DNA of 64,000 nucleotides from Panulirus ornatus (taxonomy: Eukaryota; Arthropoda; Malacostraca; Decapoda; Palinuridae), in NCBI RefSeq assembly GCF_036320965.1, contig NC_092279.1, positions 21,882,929 through 21,946,928 of the forward strand, given 5' to 3'. The translations under genes were made by a program, and so were the position numbers. Below, piece after piece: positions 1 through 12,000 of the stretch (position 1 is its first letter; each line of letters starts with the position of its first letter). The notes under the pieces are model-generated. The model saw only the letters and a program-made list of their open reading frames with translations. It searched no databases and had not been told where the DNA came from.

Positions 1-1899
1 ACTGCATGTTGCCTTAGTAAATGCGAACTGCATACATGAATTTAAAAAGTGGTATTATAGTAGAGATGGTTCAACAGATGGGGTCCCACGAGTGTCAAAC
101 TCCCTCCCCGTGCAGATCAAGTGAGTAAAACACACACTTGGGAGTCGATATTGTGCCACTTAATTCCTACCAGGTGCTGTGTGTGTCTCTTTGTTCAAAA
201 AGTTCGTGTCTGTGGTTATCTTGTGTAATCATGTGGAATAATTTCTTCATTGTAATTTTGAGTTTATTGGTCGCCTTGTTTCCATAACCCGTATTTTTTA
301 CATCATAAGATCTCTGAGGGTCATCTCGAAGATGTATGACGGCAACAAGCATTTATATCATGTATAATCCAAGGCTTGGATTACTAATCATCTTCACAGC
401 TAAACAGTGTAGTATGCAAAAGCTTCCCCAGTACTGATCACCACCACCAACTCTGTTATCCACGCGTGGCCCAGTATTTGTTGTGCCTTTAAAACAGTTA
501 CCGAATAATTCATTTATGCGGATCGGTCTTGCTTTGTGATGTTTTCTGAATGAGAATAAGTCGTGATAAGAGAGTTAACACAGTCATGGAGTGGATGGTC
601 ACTAGACAGCCTTATCCACCACAGTCCCGTGTCCAAAGAGGCGCCAGAGAGCGCGCGTACTGATGGCGCCACTAACGTACTCCATGAGATACGTTCTCAG
701 CTAGTGTCGCTGTCGCACGGTGACTCCTACTTCCGTAATACTTGAGATTTTAGTTTTATTCGTTAGATGTGCAAGTTTTCCGTATGGAAATCACTGGAAC
801 GTCAAGTAGATATTCTAGTAAAGGCTCCACTTGCTGCTGGGAAGTGAGTTTTCATGGAGTGGGTATAAATGTAACTAATGAGAAATGTGTTTCATTGGGT
901 GCGTCAGCAGAGTGGACACTAAGCGCTTCTCCCACCGTACAAATCATGGGACGCGTGATATGAATTTCACGTGATATAGATCACTTAGAGACATGTTTCT
1001 GTTTTTAGCATACATTGTTATGAGTCATTTGACCCAAAAGCCTTTGGTTTGATATTGGATTACTTTAGGCTACTGTAAGTAGTATTTTTTTGGGTGGGTG
1101 GGGAGAGTGGGGTTGTGAAACAAACTTGCTGTTTTTAACACCTAAAATGATGTTTCAGTTTTTCTTCATGTCGTTATATGTTAGTTTTCATTTTTCTTCG
1201 TAATTGAGGTTAGATTAATGTGTTTACATTTTTTGTTTGTCTTTTCCCCACTACTATAGACAGAGTGCTTTAAAAAAAAAAAAAAAAAACGGGCTTGGGC
1301 TACAGATTATTATTGCAGAGTTTCTTCTGTCGGCATGTTAGTGAAGCACCTGACGTTGCCTCACAAGAATTGTTAATGTAACCATAATGAGGGCAGAAGC
1401 TGAAGGTACAGACAGGCGGGAAGACAAATAGGCCAGAGAGCGAACGGCTCAGTTTCACATTGGGCATTATGTTCAGTGCAGTTAGTTCTAGCGTAGTGAA
1501 TGTGACTAGGTATTTCTTTCTGGTGGCGTTACTATTCAGCAGTTGTGGAAGTGTTCGCATGTCAGAAAGCATTTGACACTAAAGCATGGGATATGATCTG
1601 GGGTGGCTCTAGCTTTGCATCCTTACTTGACTGAGGAGTGGAAAGCGGTGATTTATAAACTCCCAGGCTAACTTAAAGCCTTGACCCACTTGCTTTAAGC
1701 CGCAATGTTGGCTCACTTTCCCTCCTCTATAGGTATTGCTTTGGTTTTTGCTCCCGAGAGCTTGAATATGTTTGCAGATGATGCGAATATAACGAGGTAA
1801 GTGAAAAGGGAGGAGGATTGTATCGGTTTGCAAGGGGACTCGTGCAGACTAAAAAAAAAAGTAATGAGCATGGGACAAAGCAAAAGACGGCGTCTGTGA
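1..1899. other. Upstream intergenic DNA
   Basis: No protein gene recognised. A poly(A) run lies near 1272-1289 and an A-rich spot near 1851. Short open frames are not supported by composition or similarity. Confidence 0.4.
560..745. promoter_or_regulatory. CpG-bearing block, possible promoter or non-coding first exon
   Basis: About ten CpG dinucleotides fall within roughly 640-745 (for example gcgcgcgt, gatggcgcc, gtcgctgtcgcacgg), unusual against the AT-rich surroundings. It could be the upstream promoter/first exon of VKR, 8 kb away, or of a gene to the left. No TATA box or Inr was used; this is only a composition signal. Confidence 0.2.
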
Positions 1900-2465
1900 T
1901 TACTATCGAGCCGGAAATAAGCTTCAGGATTCTGTGTGTGAAAAGGTATTCGTCCGGAACATATCGCTAGGGTCCGATATTAGGAGAATAGTTAGGGAGA
2001 CAAGCTGCCTGCTGGCAAATATCAGAAAAGCTTTGAGTGTATGTTTAAGGAGATATATAGTGAGCTTTTCTTATCCGACATGCTAAAGTAAGAATATGCT
2101 TCTCATGTTTGGTCACCGCACCTAAAGAAGTACATAGAGCTTTTAGAGAACGTCCGAAGGAGGGTAACCAAGATGATACCAGAATTAAGAGAGCTCGGGT
2201 ACAGGGAAAAGCTAGAGACTTTTAATTTGTCCTCCGTGGAAGAGATTAGAATTAGGGGTAGCCTGATCCTAACCTTTTAAGTTGTGAACAAATCAACGAT
2301 ATGGACAGTGAACCATAGGAGCGACCATAGGAGAAAGCATGAAATGAAGTAAGAAACTTGAAAAGGATGTAAAGAAATATGTTTATCGTATAAGTGTGGT
2401 GGATGAATGGATAAGAATGATTGACGACATGGTTACTGCAGACAGCGTACACAAGTTTCAGAGGT
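1900..2465 (+). mobile_element. Decayed CR1-like LINE, reverse-transcriptase C-terminus
   Basis: Frames at about 2100-2260 read, with breaks, as SPHLKKYIELLENVRRRVTK and then MIPELRELGYREKLETFNL, the typical C-terminal end of CR1/L2-type reverse transcriptases. Stops and frameshifts throughout make it a dead fragment. Confidence 0.7.
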
Positions 2466-3854
2466 TATGACAAGTAAGAGAATTTTTATGAGTGTAAAAT
2501 TCGCCTCCCCGTACAGTACAGAGTTAATTACAAATTGATGATAATGACACAAACACGCACTTTTATATAATTATGTGTGTGTACTCCTCTTTATATTTAA
2601 TGACAATATTCTGCCTTGTTATAATCCAAACTGGCCCATTGTATGCGCCCTCCCCGGTTGGGCATGCGTCAGGCTGGATACTACTAACCACTTAAGGATG
2701 GTGAAAGACCCCACCTAAGCTAGTATGAGAATAAAGACGCATCCCAGAAGCTGGTAGTGTTAAATGCGTGCCCAGAATATTTTTATTGTGAGGACTCTTT
2801 CATACCTAATTCGCCCAAGTCTGGAATACTACTCATGTCGGTGGCTCATCCTCCGCCCCTCTTCAGCCTTCCCTTTCCGTACGCCGCGATGATGCCGCTC
2901 TGTCTCTGCTCTCTAGATATTATGTTTGCCACTGTCTTCCTGTCCCCTCCACCAGGGTTTGCACCCGTGGCACGAGTTTTGCCGCTGTTTCTTCACAATG
3001 TATGTATAGAGACCAGGCCACTCGAGGAGTGACTGCTATGATGCTTCCACCTTCCCTCGAACTGCTAAGTTGTGGAATTCTTATCCTTCTTCTGTCTTTA
3101 TCTCTTCATATAACCTTTCTTCCTTTTAGAGTCAGGTCTGCAAAATCTTGCCAAACCCTGATTAATTTCTGCTTGCATGTTCTTTTACTTTTTTCTTTCA
3201 CCCGAGATGGCCTTGATTGGGTCATGTTTTACCTGTGCCATTTCGTTCTTTGTATTAAAGTGTATTATAATGATTCTGGCAGACGTGGGGAAACCATGAT
3301 AAAATCAAGTGTACAGTGGTGGGAAGGTGGAGTTGTATTACCAGAACTGACCACTTCATCCTCCTCTTTGCCTCCGAACCTTCTCCATGGTCCGCTCACC
3401 AGACAGATGAATGAATTTTACACCCACTACCCTGATCCCCGCCTGCACCCTGTTTCTGGTTGAGTGGGCGGGAATGCGGCCAAGGAGATCTTCCTAGCCC
3501 ATCATATGCGCATTGATTTGTTTGTTGGGTATTGCGCTTTGTTTTGCCGTGAATTATGTTGTGACAACTGTATCTCACTGGATTAGGGTAGTCTATAACC
3601 AGTAGCTCCTGTTGTTGGTCGTTTAGCAGTGCTGAAATTTGAAATGAACATAATGATTAGGAATTCTGAACAAGATCAAAAGTGGGCAACCCGTGTAAAA
3701 TATATTTTACGAAGCATTGAGCATTCCTCTCTAAGCTCCGCCTCATGTACGATGATATTTAGTTTCTGTAAACCATTCTTTATTGGAGCAGTTTCTCATA
3801 TCACCGTATTGGTCAGAAGTTCCCGAGTGGTTTATACGGTAAGCATAAGAGCCC
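2466..3854. other. Intergenic DNA without recognised content
   Basis: Two open frames (2757-3032 and 3002-3463, + strand) overlap in a pyrimidine-rich, slightly GC-richer stretch but show no motif, domain or coding pattern I recognise. Confidence 0.3.
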
Positions 3855-5365
3855 TCATGACGCACAGTGATGAGGCTAATCCAAACTTTTCAAGAAACTG
3901 TCTCTCTTTACCCGCGCACCACAGTTGCACACGAGTGATACGACCCTTACACAACACATCCTGAAAGACTGCAACCAGCCACAAGCTGCCCTCTCGCACT
4001 ATTCTAAGTGGCATTAGATATCAGCAAAGCATTTGACACTTTCTCAGCGAATCCTGTCATGAAAGATACGTGACACCAGCCTCCACAAAAAGAAAAAGAT
4101 GTACAAAAGGTGATTAACCAGTTTTATAGCAGGGCGACAATGACCAGTTTTAAAGCAGGGCGACAAGCCAGTTTAAATCACAGAGGCTTCACCTCAAGAA
4201 CCCATGAAACTCTAAAAGTGGAGTTCCTCAAGGAGACTATCTTCTCCAAACTCCTTCTGTATCTTCCTACAAGGCCTTCCAACACCTTCCACAGTCCTTG
4301 CTAGGAAAGTTTTCTTAGATGCAGATGACTTCACAGTCTCATCACAACCCCTGACACTACTCAAGCACAACAGATATGCAACTTTACACCAGAAAGTTAA
4401 AACATTGGCTAACTTAAAACAATGTCTACAGCCTCACTAAAAGCCACAATCATCCTCTGAAATCCAAACTGGTACAAATCAATTTGCACCATCTGATAAT
4501 CCAGAATAGCCAACCTGTTTCCATTGAACACAATTCTCACATGACGTTTATTCCCCTACAAATTAATACAAAGGCCATAAACAAACTAAACGGATATGGA
4601 ATGCCTACCTTTATTCGTTCTGGACTAGGAAAAGAATACTTTAGCTTACCAAAGAAACAGTTCATGATCACCCTACACTATGCCTCACCTGCCTGGTCAT
4701 CCACCTTGCCAGAAGGCAAACATAGTAAAACTGGAAACCACCCAAATCAAGGTCCATAGTTAAATTTTTGGCTTTCCAGCAAACATAAACACAACACATG
4801 TACAGTGAAAGTAAGATTCTTCCACTATTATCTCACTTCAGTGTGCTTGGTACACAATAGCCCAAGGCCCCTCTAACCCATAGTGTACTACAATCAAACA
4901 CCAACCTCCAAATGGAAACAAAAACATTATCTCTGCTTGATTTACACTTCAGCTCTTTATACTAGCGACCTCCCCTCCTCCCTCACTTTCCAATAAACAT
5001 GATTAAAAAACACAAATATATTACACAAAATAATTGTTCGACAAGCACCATATGAAATAATGATTCGTCAAGTGCATTCCTGACCCAGCATTAAATTTAT
5101 CTTACCTAATGCACAAGAATTGGAAATTACTCTCCCTAGGCTTTTATGAGTGGTTTTTTTGTTCATCTGCATTCTGTACATGAATCATCTCCGCAAACAG
5201 ATGCAACATATCATAGGAACCGTCATGCTAAAGCTATGACTTTCATTTTGAAGACTTTAAACACTTATTCTTTAAGTGTTCTGTTATCACCTCCCCTGAA
5301 TCTGTGGTCTCACCTGTTGGATATGGCTAACTCCTTAAAAAGGGCTTCTAGTGGAGGAAAGTAAG
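3855..5365 (+). mobile_element. Decayed Jockey-like LINE, reverse-transcriptase region
   Basis: Reads with breaks as LDISKAFDT (about 4012-4040), then GRQASLNHRGFTSRTHETLK, LDADDFTVSSQ (the xADD catalytic motif, about 4317) and later TLCLTCLVIHLA. Multiple stops and frameshifts show an old inactive copy. Its 3' part matches 10395-11150. Confidence 0.75.
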
Positions 5366-6916
5366 TAGTATATGCATGAGCATGTATAAAACTCAGATTG
5401 CCCTCCCAGTCTAAATACACCAAAGAAGTTAGTAATATTCTCAAGTGCTTGTAGTTGGTTTGTTATTTCAGATGGCTTGGCTTTTTTAGTCGTTCTCTGC
5501 AGCCACAGTACTTGGTCGAACTGACTACTATCACAGAGCTTTATATATAACATAATAACTAATTGTTGTACATGGTAAAGAAATAAATCAGATGCAGGTG
5601 ATTAGATAGATGTAATCACTTATCTGCATTCATTGTTCCATTATGAAATTTAAAGTTGGTTTTGTAGTGGATTTTTCTTAAGTATGGAAGTACATAGGAA
5701 AGAAAATAAAAAGAGGGCATGCATTGTCATGCCGACATGACATGGGCTAAAGGATGCCCCCATCATGACTATCTGGCATGTAAGGTAAGATGGTGTACGT
5801 ATAAGAATGAAGGATGCAGGAAGGCTTAATTTGAACTCCTTGGGGTGTTTCTAAACCCAGCTTTTTCAGTTAAAAAAAAGCCATAGAAAGAGGGTAAGAC
5901 AATAGACAGAAGGGGATTCCACTATTTTCCTGTCATAGGAACGAAAGAGGTGTTATTATATTGACCTGTCCTTGTGTGGTTGACCTCCACATTGAAGGTA
6001 TGGGAAGCAGTACCTGTGGTTTCCAAGTAGAGGGGCTAAGACAAGCAGCTCAAGAGAGTAAGGTGGATGGAAAGAAATTGTTGAAGAGAAGTGGCAGCAG
6101 GAGAGTTGATAAGGCATAACGCCTTCTACTCTGCCTGAGTTTGAGGAGGAAGAACAATCACCCAACATGCAAGCAGTACTCCATATTAAGGGGATGAAAC
6201 CCCTATATATATATATATATATATATATATGGAATAGCTGCTTGCAAAAAATGTGACTGCTATGCAGGCAGCTTCCCCAGCTTTTGGGAAGCAGATTTTG
6301 TGATGTTTACCATGTTGAGTTTGCAGGATAAAGTGGAATAAATGGTTATGAAAGGTTAAATTTAGGTGTTTTGATATTGAATTTCAGAACAATTGATGTT
6401 AAAAAAAGATATTAGTGAGATGTTGCATTTTAGCACTGTTGAATTTAACCAGGTTACTGCTTCCCCATTCATTTCTGCTTGAGAAAAAAGGACAAGTAAT
6501 AAGAGTTTAGAAGAGAAGAGTGTGTTGAGTGCAATCATTGGGATTAAGACAAATGGGATTGGAGGTTGGAGAAAGTAGGTCGTATATGGATAGATGGAAA
6601 ACGTTAGGCAATAAGACAGAGTCCAAAGGGAACACCACTGTTGAATAGGGTAAGATGGAGATGTATTTGATTTATCAGTGACTACTTCAGTGGAATGATC
6701 AAGACTATGCATTCAAGAACAGAAAGTAGAAGAGCCAAAGGGAGAAGTTTCAGTAATCAAAAGTCTTGTGCCACACCCTTAATTATTTCATGTATTCCCC
6801 CATTCAACTATGAAATCCAAAGTTCAACTTGAAGTTTATAGGTGTTCTCATGATGATTCTGTTGTCCTCATGACTCCAAGTTGCAGAGTTTGGTGGTGCT
6901 TCACATTTTCATAGAT
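5366..6916. other. Intergenic DNA with (TA)n
   Basis: No gene found. A (TA)n microsatellite occupies about 6204-6230. The open frame on the - strand at 6362-6712 has no recognisable feature. Confidence 0.3.
6204..6230. repeat. (TA)n microsatellite
   Basis: About 13 uninterrupted TA units. Confidence 0.9.
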
Positions 6917-8240
6917 ATGGATTTGTATGTAGCATTTATGGATCTGGAGAAGGCATATGATAGAGTTGATAGAGATGCTCTGTGGAAGGTATTAAGAATA
7001 TATGGTGTGGGAGGCAAGTTGTTAGAAGCAGTGAAAAGTTTTTATCAAGGATGTAAGGCATGTGTACGTGTAGGAAGAGAGGAAAGTGATTGGTTCTCAG
7101 TGAATGTAGGTTTGCGGCAGGGGTGTGTGATGTCTCCATGGTTGTTTAATTTGTTTATGGATGGGGTTGTTAGGGAGGTGAATGCAAGAGTTTTGGAAAG
7201 AGGGGCAAGTATGAAGTCTGTTGGGGATGAGAGGGCTTGGGAAGTGAGTCAGTTGTTGTTCGCTGATGATACAGCGCTGGTGGCTGATTCATGTGAGAAA
7301 GTGCAGAAGCTGGTGACTGAGTTTGGTAAAGTGTGTGAAAGAAGAAAGTTAAGAGTAAATGTGAATAAGAGCAAGGTAATTAGGTACAGTAGGGTTGAGG
7401 GTCAAGTCAATTGGGAGGTAAGTTTGAATGGAGAAAAACTGGAGGAAGTAAAGTGTTTTAGATATCTGGGAGTGGATCTGGCAGCGGATGGAACCATGGA
7501 AGCGGAAGTGGATCATAGGGTGGGGGAGGGGGCGAAAATCCTGGGAGCCTTGAAAAATGTGTGGAAGTCGAGAACATTATCTCGGAAAGCAAAAATGGGT
7601 ATGTTTGAAGGAATAGTGGTTCCAACAATGTTGTATGGTTGCGAGGCGTGGGCTATGGATAGAGTTGTGCGCAGGAGGATGGATGTGCTGGAAATGAGAT
7701 GTTTGAGGACAATGTGTGGTGTGAGGTGGTTTGATCGAGTAAGTAACGTAAGGGTAAGAGAGATGTGTGGAAATAAAAAGTGTGGTTGAGAGAGCAGAAG
7801 AGGGTGTTTTGAAATGGTTTGGGCACATGGAGAGAATGAGTGAGGAAAGATTGACCAAGAGGATATATGTGTCGGAGGTGGAGGGAACGAGGAGAAGTGG
7901 GAGACCAAATTGGAGGTGGAAAGATGGAGTGAAAAAGATTTTGTGTGATCGGGGCCTGAACATGCAGGAGGGTGAAAGGAGGGCAAGGAATAGAGTGAAT
8001 TGGATCGATGTGGTATACCAGGGTTGACATGCTGTCAGTGGATTGAATCAGGGCATGTGAAGCGTCTGGGGTAAACCATGGAAAGCTGTGTAGGTATGTA
8101 TATTTGCGTGTGTGGACGTATGTATATACATGTGTATGGGGGTGGGTTGGGCCATTTCTTTCGTCTGTTTCCTTGCGCTACCTCGCAAACGCGGGAGACA
8201 GCGACAAAGCAAAAAAAAAAAAAATAAAAAATAAAAAAAA
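6917..8240 (+). mobile_element. LINE-A copy 1, 5'-truncated, retains RQG motif
   Basis: Starts abruptly at the [18 protein letters not shown] block of the reverse transcriptase. Frame 6917-7789 keeps GLRQGCVMSPW and FADD (7259-7270). A two-base deletion near 7780 shifts the frame; the rest ([10 protein letters not shown]... to VVYQG) runs on in the frame ending at 8027. A 3' UTR of about 200 bases with the hairpin module at 8143-8212 and an A-rich tail follow. It lies about 550 bases upstream of the VKR coding exon in the same direction. Compared with other copies it is among the best preserved. Confidence 0.93.
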
Positions 8241-8790
8241 CTCTGCTTTTATGATAAAACTCCTGTCTACTCCAGGTTTTTTCTGTGGTTTGGTTATTAT
8301 TGTTTGATGGCAGTTGTGTTTAACATGATTCAAAACGTTTGAGCAATTTTTATGAAGAGGAATACAGATGATAAACATTAGATGAATTTGGGTAATTTCA
8401 GTGAAATTATGCTGTATTATGATCCTTGTATGAGTTTCTTCAGAAGATGAAATTTGCACCTCCAGATATTGAAATTTGTTGAATTTTAGTTTGTCAATTC
8501 CAGCAAGCCCAAGAATTTACTTGGGCTTATGTTATGAGGTTGTCAGTAGTCTTGGGGTTAGGGGTATTTAAGTTATGGCACTACAAGGATGAGGAAGATT
8601 TAAGTCACTTGATATATGTCTTATTGTTGGAATACATACTTGTTATAACTGAAATTAGGTGTTTTGTGTTGGTCATTGTAATATGTTGAATAGGTGAAGA
8701 TGATATATAGTAGAAAGGATTGTATGTGAATAATCATATTTATTTAGCTTAGTGTGATATGATAAACAAATAACTGATTTTTGTTTTCAG
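8241..8790. other. DNA just upstream of VKR start exon
   Basis: AT-rich, no gene seen. It ends with the pyrimidine tract and AG of the acceptor at 8790, so it is probably the 3' part of an intron in the 5' UTR. Confidence 0.35.
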
Positions 8791-8817
8791 TGTAATGGCA
8801 CGGGCGGGCAGCTAGCC
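8791..8817 (+). other. 5' UTR part of VKR exon with 6-codon upstream ORF
   Basis: A good acceptor (ttttgttttcag) ends at 8790, so the coding start probably lies in the second transcribed exon and a non-coding first exon lies upstream. Between acceptor and start there is an ATG at 8795 that opens six codons and stops with TAG at 8813-8815, two bases before the main ATG at 8818. The main start has a fair Kozak context (agccATGg). Inferred: the tiny upstream ORF could lower translation or work by re-initiation. Confidence 0.5.
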
Positions 8818-9019
8818 ATGGCGGTGGCTACTGAGGCTTTGTCCCCCTTCCCACCCCAACCAACCCCACAGATTCCCTGCGCCGCCCCAACCCTCCGTTG
8901 GTATGCCGCCACCACTATTCGCCTGCTTGCGTGGGTTTCATTCCTCTTGGTATGGTTCTGCTGCCTACACCACGCAGAGGCACAGAAATGCATCAAGCTA
9001 GCAGAAAGCAATCTCCCTC
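8818..9019 (+). CDS. VKR: VKR coding exon 1: start and signal peptide
   Basis: Codes for residues 1-67 plus one base. A Pro-rich N-terminal stretch of about 32 residues precedes a hydrophobic core ([15 protein letters not shown]) and a likely signal-peptidase site after HHAEA. This is a long n-region for a signal peptide. The donor is ctc|gtgagt at 9020, phase 1. The reading frame stays open past the donor, so the exon end is chosen from the donor and from phase match with exon 2. Confidence 0.85.
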
Positions 9020-12000
9020 GTGAGTCACTCATGTCATATAGTCACTGCAAGGCCGTATATTTCTTTCTATTGCTCATCTTTGGAATTTTGTTCCCTCTCA
9101 TGTCTTTCTAACATTCAGAACCTTTGTCATTCTTAAAAAGCAAGTGTTTTCACTTCAAAACTGGTAGATTACCTTTCTCTTTCTTTTACTTTCATTTTTC
9201 ACTTGCTCCTTTTACATTTTTGTTTTTGAAAGGCCTGGCCAAGATAAGAAAATCTGTCTTGATAGGAGCCTTTGACCTTTTTATTCCCCCTTTTTGGCCT
9301 TTTATTGTATTTTTGTATCTTTTGCTCCATTTTTTTTTAGACCTTAAGTGAGAATGAGTTTTGCTTGTCTCTTCAGTGAATGATATCTGACAGTATTAAT
9401 ATTCTATGTATAAAGTATTTCAGGTATTTTTTATGGTGACTGGGTATTTTTACTTTCAAGCTAACCATTTTTAATATAGTTTTAGCCATTGTACAATACA
9501 GACAAGTGGAATTCTGATAAATATGTCTTCTTCACACAGGGGTTTAACACAGACTTGACTTTAATGTGAAAACTCCACAAACAGATTGTTAAGCTGACTA
9601 TTCAGTGATGGTGTACTAGAGCAGTAGTTTCCATTTTATTGGTCCTTAAGTTTTGTAAATCTTCATTTACTAAGAGAGTTTTATGTTTATCAATAGGTAG
9701 GGTTTTCATTGAAATATTACTTTATTTTATGAATTCTTTGTTAATCAAAGCAAACTGCCAAAATGTCTTTTTAAGAAGTTTTTTTCTTACAGTGCCTCCA
9801 CCAAAGTATGTGTATGACAAGTGGCAACAGCGTCAGCTAGCTCTCACATTGGATACCTCCCAGAGGCTCTCTCACCAGCTGGCCACTGCTGTTGTTAAGA
9901 TACTTTTTGAGGCTAGTGTCATAACTTTATTGTTCAAGTACATGTCCTGATTCTTTCTCCTAAAGCCTAGATTGTATCCTGTATGAGGAATACCCATGAA
10001 TAGGAATATACTGTGGATGTATTTGATGGTGTAGTAGTCTCTTTGGTGTTTTATGGATGCGAGGTGTGAGCCTTAGACAAAAATGTAAATAAGAGCGTAG
10101 GTGTTGGAAATTAAGTGTTTGAGGATTATATGTGGTGAGAGGAGAGTTCACCAAATAAGAAATGATAGGGATAAGAGAGAGGTGTGATAGTTGGAGAAGT
10201 ATGTATAAGGAAGGTCAAGAGGGTATGCTGAAATGGTTTGGACATTTTGGGAGGATTACTAAGTGGTTATACTTATAAGAAGTGGTTGGAACAGAGTAAT
10301 TAGGACACTAAGAAAGAGATGGAAGGTTGGAGTGAGGAATGATTTGATTATTTAGGGGCTAACAAATTATACGCATTTATAACACTTACCACTACAAATT
10401 TTGGACAAGAGAAAGAATCCCTAATCACCCTAAACTACCCTTCACTTAGCTGGTCATCCATCCTGTCAAAATCAAATAGAGCATAACTGCAAACCACTTA
10501 GAACACTCACCAGCTGCCTAGCCCCTACAAGGCAGCACCCACAGATTTTAACAGAGGCACAATGAAACAAATACTTCCAATACAATTTCAGTTCATTATG
10601 GGCAGAACTCAATTCGTTACAACAGTACTAAACCTTTCCCTCCCAAATCACTCCATCTCCAAACACCAGGCCCCAAGTAGAAATAGATGTCTCACCCCTG
10701 CATCATGCCTCTTCAACCAATACCTGATGGATCCCTCTCTTCCCCTGCAAAAAGACATTGATAAAATACACACAGAAATGATTCACTCAGCAGGTATTAA
10801 ACATCCACCTTTTCCTGCCTAGTATGGAAATTCACTCCACCAGATTTATACCAATGTGAAACCACACTTCCCAGGCATGTGTGATATACAATTTTTTGTA
10901 TGTGTTCTGGACACCACCAAACTCTCCAACATAGTGATACTGATTCAGCATATCACAAGACCCCTCATGTCCAAGATGAAAGTTCCATACTAAAGACACT
11001 GAACACTTACTCCTCAGTTGAACTGCACTCACCTCCTACAGACATACGCACAACATCCCCATACACCATGAAATGTGATCCCACCACATGGACATAGCTT
11101 GCTTTCTGTGCATTGCAGGAGTCCCATAAAAGGGGATTCTGGAGCAGGAAAGTAAGGAGTAATTAGATAGATATTAATAAATCCATGTAGAGTAGGAAAT
11201 TATTTTCGTGGTGCAAGTTACTATATATTTGTTCTCAGAATTTTTCTTGTTTTTGATGTTAAGGATGTGACCATAGTTTTGACATATGCAGTATGCCATT
11301 TTATTATTGCGAACAGTAGGGCATAAATGGCAGCTGATTTTTTATATTTTGATGTTATAAAAAAAAATTTCCACAGGAGGGCTTGGGCTACCAGAATGTA
11401 ACTATCAACCACTATGAGGAGGACGCCTTTAACTTAACTGAAGCACTGGAACGGCTTACTTCACCTAGCAGGTACACTGATGTACATGGGAAGAAAAGAT
11501 AACAGGAGACCTGATGGTCCATAACAAGGTTGTCTGTAAGATATCTAAATCTCATGGTAGAAACAATCTAGGAAAGCAGAAGGCTTTCCACCCACCCCAC
11601 CCACACCCCTGCCTCTCCCTCTAGCTCAGCTGTTGGAAGGAGAAAATAAAAAAGATATCAGAATTTATCAGGAAAAAATAAAAAAGATATTAATCAGAAT
11701 TTATCAGAATTCTCAGTATGTAGAGCAGTTTGGCTTAATTTGGATGTGAATTGACTGAGTTGATACAACTTTTGCTGTTATTGCAGTTTTGGGTTACATA
11801 TTCTAACATTCATATCTAGCCTGGATATTACTTGCAAGACAGACTGATTAAAAGTAAGGCAGAATAGTATAGATGTCATGATAATAATACTCTTATGGTG
11901 TTTGCAGTGATAATTTTGCTGAATCAGGAAAGGGCTTATGGCTATACATGATCTCAGTGCACTCTAGAATCTCCTGACAAAATATTGAGAAGATAGAGGT

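Noticed and set aside
2757..3463. Two overlapping frames of 91 and 153 codons
   Set aside because: No start context, splice support, motif or coding pattern; the region is merely low in stops.
6917..8240. Target-site duplications for LINE-A copies 1, 3 and 4
   Set aside because: I compared the flanks and found no convincing direct repeat, so none is claimed.
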